A stretch of DNA of 64,000 nt from Anarhynchus alexandrinus (taxonomy: Eukaryota > Chordata > Aves > Charadriiformes > Charadriidae): assembly GCA_008711295.1 (NCBI GenBank), contig VUYV01000072.1, forward strand, positions 4,125,688 to 4,189,687. The letters are read 5' to 3'. A model generated the notes under the pieces. It made no database searches. It worked only from the letters and a program-made list of their open reading frames with translations, and was not told the origin of the DNA. Below, one piece after another: positions 1 to 64,000 of the stretch. The translations under genes and the position numbers were made by a program. Position 1 is the stretch's first letter, and every line of letters starts with the position of its first letter.

Positions 1-704
1 GGGGGGCGGAGGGGGGGATGCTGGGTGCGCGTGATTCCTGCCGGCTCTCGGCGTTGCTTCTCATGATTAACGTTTCACGGAGCCGGTGCGGGCAAATAAA
101 AGAGGGAGGGGGACGGCGACGGGAGGGCGGGAAGGTCTGCGGCTGTTCAGCCATTTCGGTGGAGATGCTGCGTGTTGCTGAAGGGCTGCAAGCTGCTTCG
201 CCTCCCTATAAATCCTTGCCAAGCCTCCTGCCCGCTGCTTCCCTTGTCAGTGGCTTCTCGGTTATTAATTCGGCGTTCCCAAGCTGTGGAGGACAGAGTT
301 GAAATCCGCTGTCTGTCTCCGGAGACAGCCGGAGCATCGGAGCCCACCTCCTCGGTGGCAGGCGGTGGTGGCAGGGGCCGGGCAGGGACGGCGGGTCGGG
401 GCTCCGGGCGCTGCCCTGAAAGGGATGAAAATTTAATTCAGGTTACTGTGCTGTGTTCTGAGCTCGGCTGTGCTGATCGAAGCCTGTGGAGCAACAGCCT
501 GCAGCGCCCGGGGGTGTCTGACCGGCAGCGTGAGACCCTGGGGCAGCGTGGAAGAGAAGGCTGCCTTTGAGTTATCTTAAATATAACGACCTGGGTGCTG
601 TCCTGTGGTCTAAAAAGCATTTATTTCCTCACGGTCTTGTAAATCCAGTCAATTCTGCCTCCCCTGCCTGTGGTTTCCAAAGTTTTTCTGTGCCTGAACA
701 AGAT

Positions 705-890
705 AACGAGGTTATCGAGAACTGGAAGAGGCTGCCCAGGGAAGTGGTGGAGTCACCATTCCTGGAAGTATTTAGAAGACGGGTAGACATGGTGCTGAGG
801 GACATGGTTTAGTGGTGGCTGTGGTGGTGTTAGTTGATGGTTGGACTCGATGATCTCAAAGGTCCCTTCCAACCTCGACGATTCTATGAC
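705..890 (+). mobile_element. CR1 LINE fragment (3' end)
   Basis: This is the 3' end of an avian CR1 non-LTR retrotransposon in sense orientation. It carries the remnant of the ORF2 tail (gaactggaagaggctgccca, then gtggtggagtcaccatt) and the 3' untranslated signature ttggactcgatgatctcaaa ending in gattctatgac. It is 5'-truncated, as most CR1 copies are. Its tail is of the gttggactcgatgatct subfamily, like the copies at 9166 and 50056. Confidence 0.9.
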
Positions 891-1740
891 TGTAAGATCG
901 CTAGAGCTTAATTTTTCAGCGGTAACAAATATCCATAGTTCATCTGAGAGGCCACAGAGATGCTGGAGAGCAGCAGAACACTCTTTCCTTTAGTTTCAGT
1001 ATAATCTGGGCTTTATTTTAACAAAAGGCTCAGTGACCTCAGCTGTTTGCTTCTTCATCCACATGCCAGAGCATCGGGGGCAGTGGGAACTGGGGGGGGT
1101 TCAGAGGACATTCCTCCTGGGACAAAAAATGGAGCTAATGGGCTTCTGCAGTGCTTTGTTACCCGAGACTTTCTGGTACACTGAATTATTGGGAAGACTT
1201 GGGAGCTTGGGCTTCAGGGGTTTTTCTTACTTGGGTGTTGGGATTATTTTTGGTGGGAACTCTTAAAAAAACATGTTCTTTGCAGCTGGGCTGGGATTCA
1301 GCGAGGAGAAAGCTGTCAAGCTGAGAAATGCCTTTTCATCCCGTGAAATTCCATTTGGCTTTAGCTGGTTTATAATCTGTTTAAAAAAAAAAAGTAAAAT
1401 AGAAAACCAACCCACAACATTTCCCCTTGTGCTGCTGGAGTTCCTGGGGGGGGAAAACCCCCCACCGACTGTGTGCCAAAGCCCTCAATAGCCAGAGAAG
1501 CCCTCTCCGGAGCCAGGCTCTGCTCAGTGCTCTTGTGCTCCTTGGGTCTGACCAGGGAAGAGGGTTTGTTTTTTTTTCTTTCCCCCAGCTCCAGTGCAAA
1601 GACCTCCTGGAATATACAAGTGTTGATAACATAATGTTTTCTTAACGATTTGCCCAGCCATAGCAGCCCAAACTTCCAAAAAGAAAAGCTCAGTAGGCAA
1701 CTCCTTGGATTAAGAGAGGCTCTTTCATCGATCCCCATCA

Positions 1741-1872
1741 TCATAGAATCATAGAATGGTTTAGGTTGGAAAGGACCTTGAAGATCATCGAGTTCCAACC
1801 CCCCTGCCATAGGCAGGGACACCTCCCACCAGCCCAGGTTGCCCAAGGCCACGTCCAGCCTGGCCTTGAAAA
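1741..1872 (-). mobile_element. CR1 LINE fragment (3' end, antisense)
   Basis: Read on the plus strand this begins with tcatagaatcatagaatggt, the reverse complement of a CR1 3' terminus. It continues through aacccccctgccataggcag and the complement of the ORF2 C-terminal codons up to ctggccttgaaaa. It is a short 5'-truncated antisense insertion. The tail belongs to the second CR1 subfamily in the window, with the tggtctggtgggaggtgtcc signature. Confidence 0.92.
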
Positions 1873-3189
1873 TCATGAAACAGCAGAGGATGCTGTACAG
1901 GCTGTATCACCTTCAGGTGCCCAAAGTCAGGAGAAGGACCTGGGCTTTTCCATGGCAGGTCACCCAGCCATGCACGGGGAGGAGGTGTTCATCACCCAGC
2001 GTGCGGCTTCTCCCTTGGCCCCTGAGAAGTGACTAAATAATCTGAATTGCCTTCCAGACCAGCTACCTCTCCTCTCAATTTTGGGGCCTTTCTCATGGGC
2101 TAGTGAAAAAAAAATTGATGCAAAAGCTGCTTTCCTTGCACTGAAGACTGCTGGGGTGCGAGGGGTTTTTAAGTCTTTTTAAGTTTTTTTTTTAAGCCCG
2201 GTGCTGGGGCTGGTGGAGGTATTCACGGGAAAGCTCCTCCCTGGCCGCGGAGGAGAGGTGTGCTGGTGTGCTGTGTTAAATAGCTGTTGTTTCAGGATCT
2301 GATTGAATTAGGACTCGCGTGAACTCTATCAGTCTTGCCGCGAAGATAAAGGCTTGTTTATTTTTCATTGGCCCTTTGTTGAAATAAAACGGTTTCTGAT
2401 AATGCCCAAGTAATTCTTTTTATCGACGTTCAGGAGGCTGATACGGAAATAAAAACCAGGGAGCTCTTTCAGCGGAGATTAAGATCTCTCGGAAACGCGG
2501 CAGGCTCCTGACATGAAGTATTGTCATCGCTTCTGCCGCGGTGATGAGCAGGTCTTTTCGGTGCCGCTGCTCCATTCGATAGCAGCCACTCGCCCTGAAA
2601 GACGAGCTTACTAAACGGGCAAGTTTGCTTGGAATTAAAGAGGAGGCACGGAGCGTATTTTAGCAGACGACAATGGAGATGTGCATTACAAATTAGTACA
2701 GAAAGGAAGTAAATGTCATAGGGACAACCTTTATGGAACATTAAAAAAAAAAAAATTAAAAATAGGAGGTAGGCTTATTCCTATGTTGGATAAAGCGTTG
2801 CTTTCTGGGGGTGCTGTGGACCTTTGGGAAGGATTGTGCCCATCTCTAACTGAGACAAGGGGGTCTCGGCTGGGGGAGCCTGTGGTGCAAGGGGGAAAGA
2901 GAGGGCGGTGAGCAGAAACTGGGGAAAGGACCCAGGGGATGGTGAGGACCCACTTTATCCATTAACTGCTGCTTCACTGAGTTAAACTCATTAAATTGCC
3001 CTTGCATATCTCAGATCTAAGGTATAGGTTACCAGGCTGTACATAACCCGGGGCGGGGGAGCACATCTTGAGATTTTTAGGGGGAGTTTTTGGCTGGTGG
3101 AAGATGGGGCATTCATTAGGAAGTATGAACTTGATGTGGAAGGTGACCCCATCCCGAAGTACACCCTCCCCAGCACATCACCACCCCCG

Positions 3190-3830
3190 GTGGCTGCTGG
3201 AAGCTGCAGGGTCTCCGCTTCGTTCCCGTACGTTAACACACCGTATACATCCGCGGGGCGGCAGGGATGCCACCACGCTGGATATTTGTCATCTGCTCTT
3301 GCCATCCGCGGTGCCGGGAAAGCCGTGAAGGGAGCAGCCCTGCCATGCATGGGTGGCAGGCAGAGGAGGGGGGGGTTGCAGAGCCCACCCGGGGCAGAGC
3401 CCGCCCGACGAGGTCCCCGGGGGTCCAGCGGCGCTGGCTGCCGATGGATGGCTGCCATGGCAACCCTGCCTGCGCCCGGAGCCGCATCTGTCACGAAAAG
3501 GGGGAAAAATTGCCAACAGGCAGGTTGCCAAATACCCGCCGGCAGCGAGCAGGGGACTGAGCCGGTGGGGTGGCCACCGGGGTGTCCTCTGCAGCGAGTA
3601 ATCTGAGGCAGTTTTGGGGAAGGAGGAATTAGGGTGATCCCGGGGGTGGCATTGCTGCAGCCCTGCGGCGCTCGGGGCTGTCGCTGCGTGGTTGCGATGC
3701 TGAGCCGAGCCATCAGGGCCCATTGCATCGCTGCGGGGTGGTCCGAATGGGGTCACACCGGGGATCTGGAGAGGGAAAACAGGGCGGCAGCAAGGCCCCG
3801 TCGAAAATGGAGCCCAAGCCACCACAGCAC
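3190..3830. promoter_or_regulatory. GC-rich, CpG-containing intronic island (candidate regulatory element)
   Basis: This segment is visibly richer in G+C and CpG than the surrounding intron, with patches such as ccgcggggcgg, cccgcccgacgag and aatacccgccggc. It contains an RFX-type inverted repeat at 3451-3464 and two TTGCCAA half-sites at about 3510-3530. No open frame in it resembles a known protein. Enhancer or alternative-promoter function is inference from composition only. Confidence 0.3.
3451..3464. promoter_or_regulatory. RFX X-box-like inverted repeat
   Basis: The 14 bases GCTGCCATGGCAAC match the RFX-family X-box pattern (GTTGCC, short spacer, GGCAAC) with a single mismatch in the left arm. 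RFX factors bind such palindromes in promoters and enhancers, including those of ciliary and neuronal genes. The site lies inside the GC-rich island. Occupancy cannot be judged from sequence. Confidence 0.4.
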
Positions 3831-4187
3831 TGGGTCGCACCTGTGCAGCTCGGAGCAGGATTGCTCTTAATCTGCTTATAGGCGCTGAAGAATATTTTCG
3901 GGGCAGTCGCTGATACCTCGCGTCACAGGAATTAAATCATTAAACATCGGCGAGGGGGGCGGGTTTCGGGTGAGCTGCGATTCTCTCTAGTCCCTCCAAG
4001 CCCGGGAGCGGGGCTGAACCTCCAGCCCCCGCCGAGAGCATGGGGTTGGCAGAGAGGTTCTCCTGCTTTCTGGCTGAGAACGCCACGGCTGTTTTGTTGC
4101 TGCTGCTCTTCAAAGCCGTGTCAGTGCTGCAAGCGCCGCAAGGCTGCGAGGCCAGGTCCTTTCGCTGCCGTCCCCAAAGCTTAGAGA

Positions 4188-4459
4188 TAGGACGAGGGGG
4201 GAATGGCTTCAAACTGGAAGAGGGGAGTTTTAGAGGAGATATTAGGAAGAAATTTTTCACTGTGAGGATGGTGAGCCCCTGGCCCAGGTTGCCCAGAGAA
4301 GCTGTGGCTGCCCCATCCCTGGAGGTGTTCAAGGCCAGGTTGGATGGGGCTTGGAGCAACCTGGTCTGGTGGGAGGTGTCCATGTCCATGGCAGGGGGGT
4401 TGGAACTAGCTGACCTTTAACGTCCCTTCCAACCCAAACCATTCTATGATTCTATGATT
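4188..4459 (+). mobile_element. CR1 LINE fragment (3' end)
   Basis: A sense CR1 fragment starting near gacgaggggggaatggcttc. It covers the last codons of ORF2 (remnants of the [16 protein letters not shown] stretch are readable), then the 3' tail with gttggaactagctgacc and the terminal attctatgattctatgat repeat. It is 5'-truncated and carries substitutions relative to the copy at 52040. Confidence 0.93.
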
Positions 4460-7400
4460 TATTTATGAACATGGGCAAGAGCAGTTTGCTGCTGCTGTTG
4501 GGGAGGGGAGAGCAGAGCAGCGCTGGCCCCGTGCTCCCACCCAGCCATGCTGCTGCAGCATCGCCGCCTGCTCCTGCGGGAACACCGACATCAGCAATTA
4601 AAACCTGAGCTTTTCTTGCTATGGAGTGTTTTAGCTGCTGCTTAATACCAATTCAATGTCTATTTCTGTTTCTGAAATGGGCATCAGCTTTTCTGCTGAT
4701 CTACCAGGTGAAGGTCTCTGCATTCTTTTCATGTTCCGTCACTCACTCCAGGTGCCACAATGTGTGTGACGAGGGACCCTTTTGCAAGGGAGCCCGGCTG
4801 TGGGGTGGGGTGGGCATAGGGACTGCATTGCACTCGGGTTCTGTTCACACACACAGCAGGAGGAAGGATTTCCAGCAGCATTTAGCCTGGGGGTGTTGTG
4901 TGCTTGTTCTTCCGTAACTTAAAAAAGCAAAGTCAAGTTGTTCCTGGGGTGAGGAATAGGAACGCAGAAGGATTTGGCTTGCAGAATAAAGGATTTGAAT
5001 TATTTTGGGGGGTTGGTCTGGACAAGCTGGAGCGGTTCACCATCAGCTGGACTGGGGTTTCTGTGCTGGGGATGCTCAGGTCTGAGCCCTTCCAAGGTAA
5101 TGTATATTGGCCATGGGAACAGAGGTCTTACTGGCCTTTTCCAGACTGGGGAAAGTGGTGGTTGATTTGAAATCTGCAAAGGCTCTTTAAACAAAAAATT
5201 TGTGAGACAGCAGGACACGGAGATTTACAGCTGCTGCTTCTGAATTTGCCTTGCTTATGAAGTTTGCTGTCACTCTGATATGAAGAGCTAAGTAAATGCT
5301 AAATGAACTGTATTTAAAAATACTTCCTCAATAAATGGCCTCGCAAATTAAATTTCAGAAGATGATCTTACCTTTAGCCCATCTTGATGATCATTTTAAT
5401 TATGGTTAATAAAAATTCAATCTGCATTTCAAGTTTATTGTCTTACCCCATCATGACTTCATCCTTTAACAAGATTGGTAATGATGCAAGTGTGTGCAGG
5501 GCAAAGCTCTCACCTGGAGGCATGGGACTGGTAAGGAAGTATCTCAGTGTAAGTGCTATTTGAAGCCTTTCCTGAGCATACTAAGCTCTATCCTAAAATC
5601 AGCTGGAAATTTTGTTCCTTTTTCTTTTCTCCTGGCAGGCTGTTTGTTGGTTTCCAACCTAAATATACCCATAGGGTGTTGATAGATTGATATTATGCCA
5701 GTATCTACCTTGTTCTTCTCCCTCTCTGGTGCTTACCTGCCCATACTGTTGACAGGATACTTTCATATGCTGTGGCCATCCATCCCCTGGCTGGCTGAGA
5801 AGACCTGTTCATCTCCCTGTACCTGCTCCAGTGTGCGTTTCTCGTTCTTGGGCTCCATCGCCCAGAAGGACACACAGTTACGTGGGTGAGATCTCACCTG
5901 GCCTGTTGGTGTGACTCCTTAGCCATCATCTCTTTCTCCTCTCTTTGGAGGGAGCTGTAGTTGGGTCTTCTGTAGCCTCCTTCCATCTGAGGAGCAAAGG
6001 AAACCATAAAAACGTCAGGGGATCACAGTGCCGCTGAGCACCGCAGCAGCCACATCTCCTCCCGTTCCATCCAAACCTTCTGGAAGCAGTGGTTTTTCAC
6101 ATCGGGCATCCATCAGCTCTCCATCGCGGACAGAGATACTCGGGCAGCCTCATCATCTTTCTGGTGCTTGTTTTCTTGGAGAACCCGTGGCAGAGCTTTC
6201 GGGAAGTGCTTTACTGCTAGCAGCATGTGCGCCGTGCTGAGCCCCTGTGGCCCCTGCCCAGCTGGACCTGGAGCCCGCTGGTACTGCCAGAGACGGGCTG
6301 GATATTTTCCTATGGATGTTACGGGACTGTGCAGCTCTTAAAAAGCTGAGTTGGAAATATCCCTCTTAGGATTTTCTTTCTCTTTCCCTCTCTCTGTTTT
6401 TTTTTTTTTTTCTTTAATCTCCAGGACGTTTCACAATTAGAGATTTGGGATACATCAGCAGGTGGCCATATTATTCACTGCCTGGTGCAAAATTAATCTT
6501 TGCTCTGTGGAAATCAAGGACAGGGTAGAGGACCAAGTGAACTGCCAGCTCCATAAAGATAATCTAGCAAATTAATGGATGCACTGTGTACTTTTAATGG
6601 TATTTCTTCCATCTTCTTTCAATCACTGTGATTGCCACACATAGCGTAGCATGCCCTTCCTCTTCCTCCTGCTCCAAACCCTGGTGGGAGCCTGTGGATG
6701 AATTTCCATGGAAAGGGGATGGAGAGGGCAGCCTTTTGGGTTGGAAAGTGTTTGTGGCCGGCTCAGCTATCCAGGATTTTCCTTTCCATGCTTACTGCCA
6801 TGGTATCCCAACCATTCATTTAATCGGAAACACATGCAGACGTTGATATTCCCCACGTGTCAATCGGCCAAAGGGAAGAAAAAGAGGAAAAACAACTTTG
6901 AAACCAGTTGTTCCATTATTCCCCGTTCGGTGAGCAATGAGTAACCCATGACTTAGGCTGTGTCCCAGTGACCCAGCTGGATTGCTGGTCTCCTGCTGGG
7001 GTGGAAGAGCTGCGAGCGCTGCAGCAGCGTTCCTTGCCTGTGCACAGGGCAGACTTTGGCCAGTCACACATCTCTCTCTTGAAGCCAGTTTCCTGACGCA
7101 ACGGGGATATACGAAGAATTTTTCAGCTGTCACTTTAGGAAGAGAAGAGAAACTTAATACCAAAGCTAAAGATAGGAGCATGACCAAAGCCAACTAAAGT
7201 ATAGTCTGCTCAAGTATTTTATTTAACCTTAAGGTTTATAGCAGTACTCTGGATTTTATGTTCATTTATTTATGATCATCTTTTAAATCACTACATTTGA
7301 ACAATTTGGTTAGAAGTAACCCTTCTGCTGTTTCTGCCTCTTCTCCTCTTGGCCCATGCTTTTAAGTAAAGTGATGTCACTTGCTTGGAGAACACTAAAT

Positions 7401-8371
7401 GCCATGTAAGCTTCATGTGATAAGAAACTTTAAACGTGCACGTTGAAGAATCTGGCAAGGCACGACTTGTAAGGGAATATCTTTTAGTAGCGAGCTGATC
7501 TAATTGGAAAACATGGTTTCACATCTGAAAGAAACACTTCTACAGGTCTTGGAGGAGGCTTGTCGCGTACGCGTGCTGTGCTTGCCTTCTGGAGCACGCT
7601 GGTGGCTCCTGCACACACTGGGGATCTGTGATGTCCCTGGGAGGCAGATGCATATCCCGTGCTATTTTTATAAGGTTTATTTCACAGTTGCTCAATGACA
7701 AGATTAAGTTCAAGCCCAGGTTAGATCCTTGTACTTTTATATTTGATATTGTGAAACTTTGGAAGTGGTACAAGTGGTGGTGCCTGGTCTGATTTGAACC
7801 AACCTGAGGAGTAGGACACCAGCTCTCTCCTGGAGAACCTGCAGCTGCCTGGCGAGCTTGCCCTTGAGAAAGGTTTCTTGCTCAAAAAGGTGGTCAAAAG
7901 CAAAGACCTTGTGGTTAAAAAAAAAATTGAAAAGCTTATCTGGTTTTTAAGGTGGTAGGAAGCTTTCAGGCATCTGTCTTGTTGCCTTCACGTTTTCAGA
8001 GTTGAAGAACTTACACGCAAGAGGTAGAGTTATGCTGGTATTGCTGTTGATGCTGAAGATTGATCATAAGTATAAAGTAGGGTATGTAGCAGTGAGGGCT
8101 GAGATTTCAAGGTTTCCAATTTCCTCTACTGATTTTCAGCACTGGTCTGATTGCTGTTTCTTGTTCCCAGCCTTCTGGAGAGGAACAAGCCTTTCAAGCC
8201 TTCCAGCCTTTTAGTGTTTCATTTTTATAACAAAAACCCACATGGATCAAAAGCTGATAGGTTCAAGATTATGTCCTGGTGGCTCTGTGTAGCACTGCGG
8301 TGGCCCCACAGTGGTGTTCCCGGTGTCAGGGTTCTACCCTGGGGTTGGGCATGTCGGTGTCATTGCAGTAA

Positions 8372-61291
<52,920 letters not shown>

Positions 61292-64000
61292 GTAGGTGGT
61301 GGGGGGCTCCTCCTTCTCCTTTGCATCGCTTTAAACACATATTAACATCTCTGCCCTGTAAAGGGTCTCTCCTGCTTTCCTCCCTGGCTTTTCTTGCCCT
61401 TCTCTCTCTTTGTTTCTGGTCCACGGGGGTGAGTGTAGTGGAAATACAAGGGAATCTGATGGGTTATTGCTACGTGGGTCTATAGCTGATGGTAGAAATG
61501 TATGTTAGGTCTTCTCTCAAGCCCACCAGCTGGAGTTTTGGTGGTGATGACTTGAATGCTGCCAACTGATGTGAAAGTCCAATTTTTTTTGGCACTTGGA
61601 AATAGGAGAAAACTATGAGCCAGTGATGCCATTAACTTCAGTGGAGCCCAGCTTCCCCCAGTGCGATCTCTGATACTTAGCATGACTCAAAAGATTGGCA
61701 AAAACCAAAGCCAACAAAATTCTAGATAGTTCTTCAGACTCGCAAAAATCTGCACAGCTTTAAAACTGTGTGTTGCCAGTCATGGCAAAGTATTTCTCCC
61801 TGGTAGCTGTTGTACAGGGACACGATTGAACATCAGCATTGTATAACATGTAAAAAGTCCGAGAAAGTACAAGATGTGACATGTAAGAGAAGGGAATTGG
61901 TGTTTCTTGCTGTGGGAACCAGGCACATAGTTCTCCGTTTTCCCATGAGAAATCAACCCATTTGGTGCTAAATAGGCTATTTTATTTAATTTCTTCTTTT
62001 CATTTTGTTGGTTATACATCAAAAGTTCTGTCATCTTATTCTCTTTCATAGAAATTATGTGCTCATTTTATGGTTTACTTTTACTAGCAGTATAAAATAA
62101 AAATTGCTTGGAATTGGGCATTGATAAAACGTAAGAACAGATGGCGTGTGACTTGGCCTCAAGGTTTTATCTGTTTCCTCGTTGCCTTTAAAAGCGGTGA
62201 TGAGAGAGTTGATTCTGAAAGTAACACCTTCCGCGGTCATCCTGGGACTGCTTAAACGCAGGCAAGGACTGGGTTTAAATATATTCATTTATAGAATACC
62301 AACCAAGAAGATCTTTTTCCGTTTCTAAAACTGCATTTTTAGGGCTGACTGAGCCAGGAGTGGGTGTAAGTGGAAACTTGGGGATTTAGTTCGCAGGCTT
62401 TCGGGTGACTCATGGTGCTGCGAGCAAAAAGGAGGGAGCAAGCGCGACCTCACCCTGCGGCTTGATGCTGTCTCTGTTGGCCACCACGGGGGTTTATAGG
62501 TGGTTGAACAGGACCTGGAGGAAGATGAGGTCTTAATATTGAAATAAGGGACTTGTAAGTTATTAAAATGCCAGCTTCTTAGGAGAAGAATAGCTGCGTG
62601 TGAGCAAAGGAGAGAAACGCTTGGTGCACTGGGATGAATTTTTCGTAAGGCATTTGTAAGAAAGCACCTGGCTCTCGGCTGGAAAGCATCCCTGTAAATA
62701 CTCGATTTTGCCCCTCCTTGAATAGTTGGGGCTTCATGGAAAAGACGTTCAGTGCAGGAAAAAAAAAAAGTGTATTTCTTGGATATGAAAGAAGCACAAA
62801 GTAGTGAGTAAATCTTACATGCGCACAGAAATATGGCCGTACTGTGTATGTAAATGTGGTATCTGTTCCTGAAGCCTTCCCTGCCGCAGGCTATTAACTC
62901 TTTCCGTGGATCTTGGTTACCATGTACTTTTTGGAAATCCATCCCGTTTCTATGGAAACAGGCGGGCTGTCAGGGCCGTGGAGATGAGAGGGAAGCGGGG
63001 TGCACAGGGCATGGATTTCAGCTCACCCAACCAGGCACCCACCAGCCCCAAAACCTGCTCAGTGCCACCACGGACAGTCCCAAGGCACGAGGGTGCTCCT
63101 ACACCCCATGGGATTTTTGCCCCTAAACCTTTTTGTACCCCATCAGTGGACCCAACCCAGTTTTGGTATGGATGTGCCGGGGTGGTGGGGTTCCCCACAG
63201 CATGTGTTCCCCCAGCACGGGCTTGTCCCCATGGCCATTGTCACCACAGGGGCGGTGGCGTTGGGCACAGGGAGCAGCCAGGGTGCTGGTGACTTGGTGA
63301 TGTGAAAGCTGCGGAAGATTTATTTCAGGGAAGGAAAATGTCCAGAGGGAGAAAAATGTGAGCAGTAGTGCTGCTGCAGAGTGACTTGGGTTTTGCTGCT
63401 GTTACAGCTCTTAACGGAGGTCATACATAAAGCATGTCCTGGGTAAATACCGCAGTAGGAAAAATAAGCTGCTCAACAAGGGGGGAAAATCACGTCACTG
63501 ACTCCCAAGGCAAGGATTTCCTTTTGCTCTGGGAGAAGGTCTTGGCCTCATTTTCTGCCTTAACAAAGCAATGGCTTTAAAAAGAAAGCAACGTGATGTT
63601 GCAGTTTGCTCCTCCCAAAATTATTTCGGCAAAGTATTGGCTCCGACATTGCCTGCGAAACTGTCAGGTTAAGTTTGGTTAGCTTAGAAATGGCCCCTTC
63701 TGTGGTCCCACCTGAAATGCTGTGGACAATTTAAAGCAGGTTATTGAAATTGCAGGTGACCCATAGGTGACGTCCCCGTGAGGACCAGGACAGAGGTGTG
63801 CTGAAGACCAGACCTGGGGGGGGGAGGGGGATGGAGCAGTGTGGGGGATGCCATCTTCTGATCAGCTTGAGCATCTGAGGCATTTCCAAACACCTTCTGA
63901 TCGAAAGCTCTCCCTGCAGCATCACACAGCTCACCCCAACCCTTCCCCACCTCCAGCACTTCAGATCCTCCCAAATCCAGAGCAGCCAGGTGTACTGAGG
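61292..64000 (+). other. TNIK: TNIK intron (3' part outside window)
   Basis: It begins with a gtaggt donor and runs off the window. I looked for the next exon (expected to begin like YGMGSSTKASFTPFVDPR) and did not see it. The sequence is unique-looking, with a G-rich run at about 63818-63832. No mobile element or gene recognised. Confidence 0.87.

Noticed and set aside
2991..3728. Minus-strand open frame of 245 codons in the GC-rich island
   Set aside because: GC-rich DNA has few stops; several overlapping frames on both strands are equally open, and none resembles a known protein or has splice support.
62325..62942. Minus-strand open frame of 205 codons
   Set aside because: No family resemblance and no supporting signals; a random frame in the terminal intron.

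Overview
The window is avian genomic DNA from inside one large plus-strand protein-coding gene. Twenty consecutive coding exons, all with GT-AG junctions, run from 8396 to 61291. Spliced, they make one uninterrupted frame of 2589 nt (863 codons) that I recognise as TNIK (TRAF2- and NCK-interacting kinase, a germinal-centre/STE20 family MAP4K). The match runs from the kinase hinge to just before the C-terminal citron-homology region. The amino-terminal exons (start codon, glycine loop, VAIK lysine) lie upstream and the citron-homology exons lie downstream, so both ends of the window are intron. The organism is judged a bird because at least nine CR1 LINE fragments with typical avian 3' tails (ending in ATTCTATGATTCTATGAT-like repeats) are scattered through the introns, and because the protein is nearly identical to vertebrate TNIK. 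The species cannot be told from the sequence.

Layout: 1-8395 is an upstream intron with three CR1 pieces and a GC-rich island holding an RFX-type X-box. 8396-22496 holds six exons that complete the kinase domain (HRD, DFG, activation loop, APE, C-lobe). 24139-36687 encodes an acidic hinge and then a long Glu/Gln/Arg-rich coiled coil; its 9.4-kb intron contains a long CR1 copy with an assembly gap, a 0.4-kb GATATC/TAGATA satellite and a GC-rich patch. 41441-51322 encodes the Pro/Ser-rich linker with SH3-ligand-like motifs and a Ser/Gln low-complexity tract. 55300-61291 encodes a Ser/Glu acidic stretch and the last linker exons. 61292-64000 is intron.

The exon set includes the three cassette exons known from mammalian TNIK (29, 55 and 8 codons). 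All are phase 0 at both ends, so any combination keeps the frame. Exons 34648-43703 are uniformly 0-0, whereas the kinase exons mostly have mixed phases: the linker is built for exon skipping, the catalytic core is not. The best leads are the apparent origin of the 29-codon cassette by tandem exon duplication, a seven-glutamine CAG tract in the next exon, paired SDP/LPPR modules (one in a cassette exon), a 24-nt microexon with a 101-nt AG-free upstream region, a cryptic in-frame 36-nt mini-exon, and the palindromic satellite. I found no second gene, RNA gene, CRISPR array or prokaryotic system.
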